A stretch of 16,607 nucleotides of DNA from an uncultured Gemmatimonadota bacterium (lineage in GTDB: Bacteria; Gemmatimonadota; Gemmatimonadetes; Gemmatimonadales; Gemmatimonadaceae). The stretch spans positions 1 through 16,607 of the forward strand of contig CAMLEQ010000030.1 of NCBI GenBank assembly GCA_946479015.1. Reading direction: 5' to 3'. The notes under the pieces are model-generated. The model ran no database searches. It was not told where the DNA came from and worked only from the letters and a program-made list of their open reading frames with translations. Positions 13,884-16,607 of the stretch are shown here, in pieces. Within the stretch, counting starts at the first letter, position 1. Each line of letters begins with the position of its first letter. Made by a program: the position numbers and the translations under genes.

Positions 13884-15620
13884 TCACTCCTGCGCGTGCA
13901 CGCCCTCGTCGCCGCCGTTCTGCTCGGCGCGCGGGAGCGTGATCGTGAAGCGACTTCCCTCCCCCTGCACGCTCCGCACGCTCACGTCGCCGCCGAGCAG
14001 CCGGATGAGCCGGCGCACGAGGCTGAGCCCGAGCCCCGTCCCGCCGAACAGTCGCGTGGACGACTGCTGCACCTGCCAGAAGGGCTCGAAGATGCGCTCG
14101 AGATGCTCGGCGGGGATGCCGATGCCGGTGTCCCACACCTCGATGTAGGCGCGGCTGTCGTCCGCCGACAGCGTCACCCCCACCGAGCCGGCGGCGGTGA
14201 ACTTCACCGCGTTGGCGAGCAGGTTCACGATCGCCTGTCGCACCTTCGCGAGATCGGTGGTCACGAACACCGGCGTCTCGGGCTGCGACACCTCGAACGA
14301 CAGCCCCTTCGCCGCGGTCTGCGGCCCGAAGACGGTCACCGCCTGCTCCACCAGCGCGGCGGCGTCCACCGTTTCCATGGTCACCGCCTCGCGCCCCGCC
14401 TCCACGCGCGCGAAGGTGAGAATCTGCTCCACGATGCCGAGCAGGTGGTCGCTGCTCGCGCGGATGCGCCGGAGCTGCTCGCGCTGGAGCGGCGTGACGG
14501 GACCGACGATCCCCTCCGAGAGCAGCTCGCCGTAGCCCATGATCGCGGTGAGCGGCGTGCGCAGCTCGTGCGACATCGCGGCAAGGAAGTCGCTCTTCAC
14601 CCGGTTCGCCTGCTCGGCCTCGCGGTACAACCGCGCGTTGTCGGCGAGGAGCGCGGCCCGAGCGGCCAGCTCGGAGGCGAGGGAGAGATCGGCGGGGCAG
14701 TGCCGCCGGCCGGAGTCCGCCATGAGGAAGGTGAGCACGCCGAGCACGTGATCGCGGGCGGTGAGCGGCACGGCGAGCAGCGACCGCGGCCACATGGGAC
14801 GCGCTGGTCCTCCCGGCTCATCCCCCAGCACCGCCCGGAGGTCGGTGATCGTCGGCGACACGCGGAGCACCGGCGTGCCGTCACACAATACGTGGCCGAT
14901 GGGATCCGTGGGGTCGTTCGGCATCGGCACGCGCTCGCGGATCCGGAGCGCGAGGTGGCGTTCGTCGCGGAGCACGGCGACGGCCAGACGGCGCACGTGC
15001 TCCGCGTCGTCGAGCACGTCCACGATGCACCAGTCACCCAGGATGGGGAGGGCGAAGGTGGCGAGGCTGGCGAGGGTGCGCTCGTAGTCGAACGACCTGG
15101 CGAGGAGCCCGCTCACGGCGGCGAGGAACGCCGTGCGCCTGCCGCGTGTGTTGCGCGGCTCGGGATCGAGCTCCGGGGGCGACTCGCCGATCAGGTCATC
15201 CTCGGCGCCGGGGCGGACGAGCCAGTGCACCTCGAGGGACGTGCTGCTGGGGTGTCGCGTGATCGCCGGGGCGAGGAGCACGGGGCGTCCCTCGTCGGGC
15301 GATGCGTGGAGGCGCACGGCGAGCGATCCATCCTCCACCGCGCGCGCGAGGCGCACGCGCAGGCGGTCACGATCCTCCGGGGAGAGAAACGAGGTCAGCG
15401 AGCGGCCGATCACGCGGGCGCGCGGCCGCCCGAGCAGCGCGAGGAGCGCGTCGTCGGCATCGAGGATCGTGCCGAGCGCATCCGTGCACAGGTAGGCGTC
15501 GCCGGCTCCGGCGCGGACCGGAGGGTCGTGCGGACGCTCGGGCAGCCTCGCCTCCACGGCCCTGTCCCGTCTCGAGCGCCCGCGATCGAACTCCTCGTGC
15601 CCAGTCGTGAGGTCGGACAT
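13884..15620 (-). CDS. Soluble PAS-GAF sensor histidine kinase
   Basis: This is a 578-residue two-component sensor kinase with no signal peptide or membrane segment, so it is cytoplasmic. Order of domains: a PAS-like domain (about 38-130, starting YLCTDALGTILDADDAL), a GAF domain (about 163-330), HisKA with the phosphoacceptor His351 in SHELRTP, and an HATPase with N-box NLLANAVKFT (466-475), G1 box DTGIGIP (497-503), F box FEPFWQ (511-516) and G2 box GGTGLGLSL (526-534). It ends without a receiver domain, and no response regulator gene is in the window, so its partner is unknown. The ATG at 15620 has a good GGAAGG 6 nt upstream. It converges on the CheR-PAS gene, suggesting joint function without co-transcription. 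Confidence 0.92.
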   Translation of the reverse strand: MSDLTTGHEEFDRGRSRRDRAVEARLPERPHDPPVRAGAGDAYLCTDALGTILDADDALLALLGRPRARVIGRSLTSFLSPEDRDRLRVRLARAVEDGSLAVRLHASPDEGRPVLLAPAITRHPSSTSLEVHWLVRPGAEDDLIGESPPELDPEPRNTRGRRTAFLAAVSGLLARSFDYERTLASLATFALPILGDWCIVDVLDDAEHVRRLAVAVLRDERHLALRIRERVPMPNDPTDPIGHVLCDGTPVLRVSPTITDLRAVLGDEPGGPARPMWPRSLLAVPLTARDHVLGVLTFLMADSGRRHCPADLSLASELAARAALLADNARLYREAEQANRVKSDFLAAMSHELRTPLTAIMGYGELLSEGIVGPVTPLQREQLRRIRASSDHLLGIVEQILTFARVEAGREAVTMETVDAAALVEQAVTVFGPQTAAKGLSFEVSQPETPVFVTTDLAKVRQAIVNLLANAVKFTAAGSVGVTLSADDSRAYIEVWDTGIGIPAEHLERIFEPFWQVQQSSTRLFGGTGLGLSLVRRLIRLLGGDVSVRSVQGEGSRFTITLPRAEQNGGDEGVHAQE

Positions 15621-15632
15621 GCATCGCCTTCC

Positions 15633-15648
15633 ACGATCGCGGGATCGT
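15633..15648. promoter_or_regulatory. Perfect inverted repeat just upstream of the kinase ribosome-binding site
   Basis: ACGATC (15633-15638) and GATCGT (15643-15648) form a perfect 6-bp inverted repeat around GCGG. It directly abuts the Shine-Dalgarno of the histidine kinase (15627-15632) and lies next to a weak -10-like TAACAT on the minus strand (15650-15655). It could be an operator near the transcription start or an RNA hairpin controlling translation. Confidence is low because the arms are short. Confidence 0.25.
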
Positions 15649-15718
15649 CATGTTAACGCCGCCACGCGCCGGGGACCAGTATGGCTCCCGCGAGTACGCG
15701 GTGGAGGCGGCTCGTGCA

Positions 15719-15736
15719 GCGATCGTGTGCGATCGC
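15719..15736 (-). terminator. Perfect hairpin after the mutase gene
   Basis: GCGATCG (15719-15725) and CGATCGC (15730-15736) pair perfectly around a 4-nt loop, starting 11 nt after the mutase stop on the minus strand. The position suits a 3'-end hairpin, but there is no U-tract, so termination is not assured. The rest of the 127-bp gap to the kinase holds no gene. Confidence 0.35.
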
Positions 15737-15747
15737 CGGAGGAGCGG

Positions 15748-16607
15748 TCACGCGCGCGGGTGGTACTCTCCCCACGCCGCGGCCAGCGTGCGCGAGATCT
15801 CACCCACGGTCGCGCGCGCGCGCACGGCGTCGATGATGCGCGGCATGAGCTCGGCACGTCGCGGCGCGGCGGGCCGCGCCGCGGGGGCATCGGCGGCTGG
15901 CGCGTAGGTGGCCGCGGCCTCGCCGAGCGCGGCGAGCGTCCGCTCCACTGCCGCGCCATCGCGCGCGGCGCGCGCGGCGCGCACGCGTTCCACCTGCTCC
16001 CGCTCGAGACGCGAGTAGTCCGGCCCGGGGACGATGGGCGGTTCCTCCGCATCGGCGAAGCGGTTCACGCCGACCACCACCGTCTCCCCGCGCTCGACGC
16101 GGAGCTGATGCTCGTAGGCACTGCGCGCGATCTCCTCCTGGAAGAACCCGCGCGCGATCGCGCGCTCGGCGCCCCCGAGCGCGTCCACGCGCGCGAGCAG
16201 CTCGGTGGCGCGCCGCTCGAGCTCGTCGGTCAGATGCTCCACGTAGTAGCTCCCGGCGAGCGGATCCACGGTGCTCGTGACCCCGGACTCGTACGCCACC
16301 ACCTGCTGCGTGCGCAGCGCGAGCGTCGCCGCCTCGGCGGTCGGGAGCGCGAGCGCCTCGTCGTAGCCGTTCGTGTGCAGCGACTGCGTGCCGCCGAGCA
16401 CGGCGGCGAGCGTCTGCACCGTCACGCGCACCACGTTGTTCAGCGGCTGCTGCGCCATGAGGGTGACGCCCCCCGTCTGCGTGTGGAAGCGGAGCCGCGC
16501 GCTCGCATCGGCGGCGCCGAAGCGCTCGCGCATGAGGCGCGCGTACATGCGGCGCGCGGCGCGGAACTTCGCCGCCTCCTCGAAGAGGTCGTTGTGCGCG
16601 GCGAAGA
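15748..16607 (-). CDS. Methylmalonyl-CoA-mutase-family catalytic subunit, N-terminus outside the window
   Basis: About 286 C-terminal codons are visible of an adenosylcobalamin-dependent acyl-CoA mutase (methylmalonyl-CoA mutase or a close relative). The reading frame is open to the right edge, starting FAAHNDLFEEAAKFRAARRM. The barrel core is clear: LRFHTQTGGVTLMAQQPLNN, then LGGTQSLHTNGYDEALALPT, TQQVVAYESGV and VDPLAGSYYVE. The protein stops at GEYHPRA, with an Ala/Pro-rich linker before its last helix and without the C-terminal cobalamin-binding domain of long mutases. It is therefore the split type, needing a separate B12-binding subunit. Residues that set substrate choice (methylmalonyl- versus isobutyryl- or hydroxyisobutyryl-CoA) lie upstream of the visible part, so the exact reaction is not assigned. 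Confidence 0.93.
   Translation of the reverse strand, partial: FAAHNDLFEEAAKFRAARRMYARLMRERFGAADASARLRFHTQTGGVTLMAQQPLNNVVRVTVQTLAAVLGGTQSLHTNGYDEALALPTAEAATLALRTQQVVAYESGVTSTVDPLAGSYYVEHLTDELERRATELLARVDALGGAERAIARGFFQEEIARSAYEHQLRVERGETVVVGVNRFADAEEPPIVPGPDYSRLEREQVERVRAARAARDGAAVERTLAALGEAAATYAPAADAPAARPAAPRRAELMPRIIDAVRARATVGEISRTLAAAWGEYHPRA

Noticed and set aside
13896..15656. 586-codon open frame on the plus strand
   Set aside because: It is antisense to the histidine kinase, whose H, N, G1, F and G2 boxes are intact on the minus strand.

Overview
The window is about 16.6 kb of very GC-rich, tightly packed bacterial chromosome with 15 genes. Codon usage looks uniform, and I see no insertion sequences, tRNA or rRNA genes, CRISPR arrays or phage genes. 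A predicted outer-membrane beta-barrel protein with a signal peptide points to a diderm. The GC content and the mix of genes (HPr kinase, a stand-alone mutase subunit, soluble PAS/GAF kinases) fit a Gemmatimonadota-like organism. That assignment is inference from protein character, not a database result.

Region 1 (1-10659) is one long minus-strand run of twelve genes. In transcription order these are fmdB, argS, a PfkB-family kinase, purM, a beta-barrel protein, ribD, ribE, ribBA, ribH, nusB, a GT4 glycosyltransferase and hprK (cut by the left edge). Most junctions overlap or abut: ATGA for fmdB/argS, GTGA for pfkB/purM, 11 nt for barrel/ribD, 0 nt for ribBA/ribH, and TAGTG for nusB/glycosyltransferase. 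The largest gaps are about 50-60 bp. The run encodes a complete riboflavin pathway from GTP and ribulose 5-phosphate (apart from the usual unlinked phosphatase), plus purine synthesis, arginyl-tRNA charging and transcription antitermination. No FMN-riboswitch leader fits before ribD. A plausible sigma70-type promoter lies upstream of fmdB.

Region 2 (10660-10811) is a divergent intergenic region holding that promoter and a perfect 15-bp palindrome.

Region 3 (10812-15620) is a sensory cluster. On the plus strand lie a CheB-type methylesterase with a C-terminal zinc-ribbon-like domain and no receiver, then a CheR methyltransferase fused to PAS, a 12-heptad coiled coil and a second PAS. A soluble PAS-GAF histidine kinase converges on them from the minus strand. 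Together they resemble a dismantled version of the large CheB-CheR-PAS-kinase fusion proteins. No other chemotaxis gene is visible.

Region 4 (15621-16607) holds the C-terminal part of a methylmalonyl-CoA-mutase-family catalytic subunit without a cobalamin-binding domain. The gene enters from the right edge. The 127-bp gap between it and the kinase carries two perfect inverted repeats.

No wholly new system is evident. The best leads are the uncharacterised barrel protein inside the riboflavin gene run, the split CheB/CheR-PAS/kinase module, and the conserved-looking orphan PfkB kinase coupled to purM.
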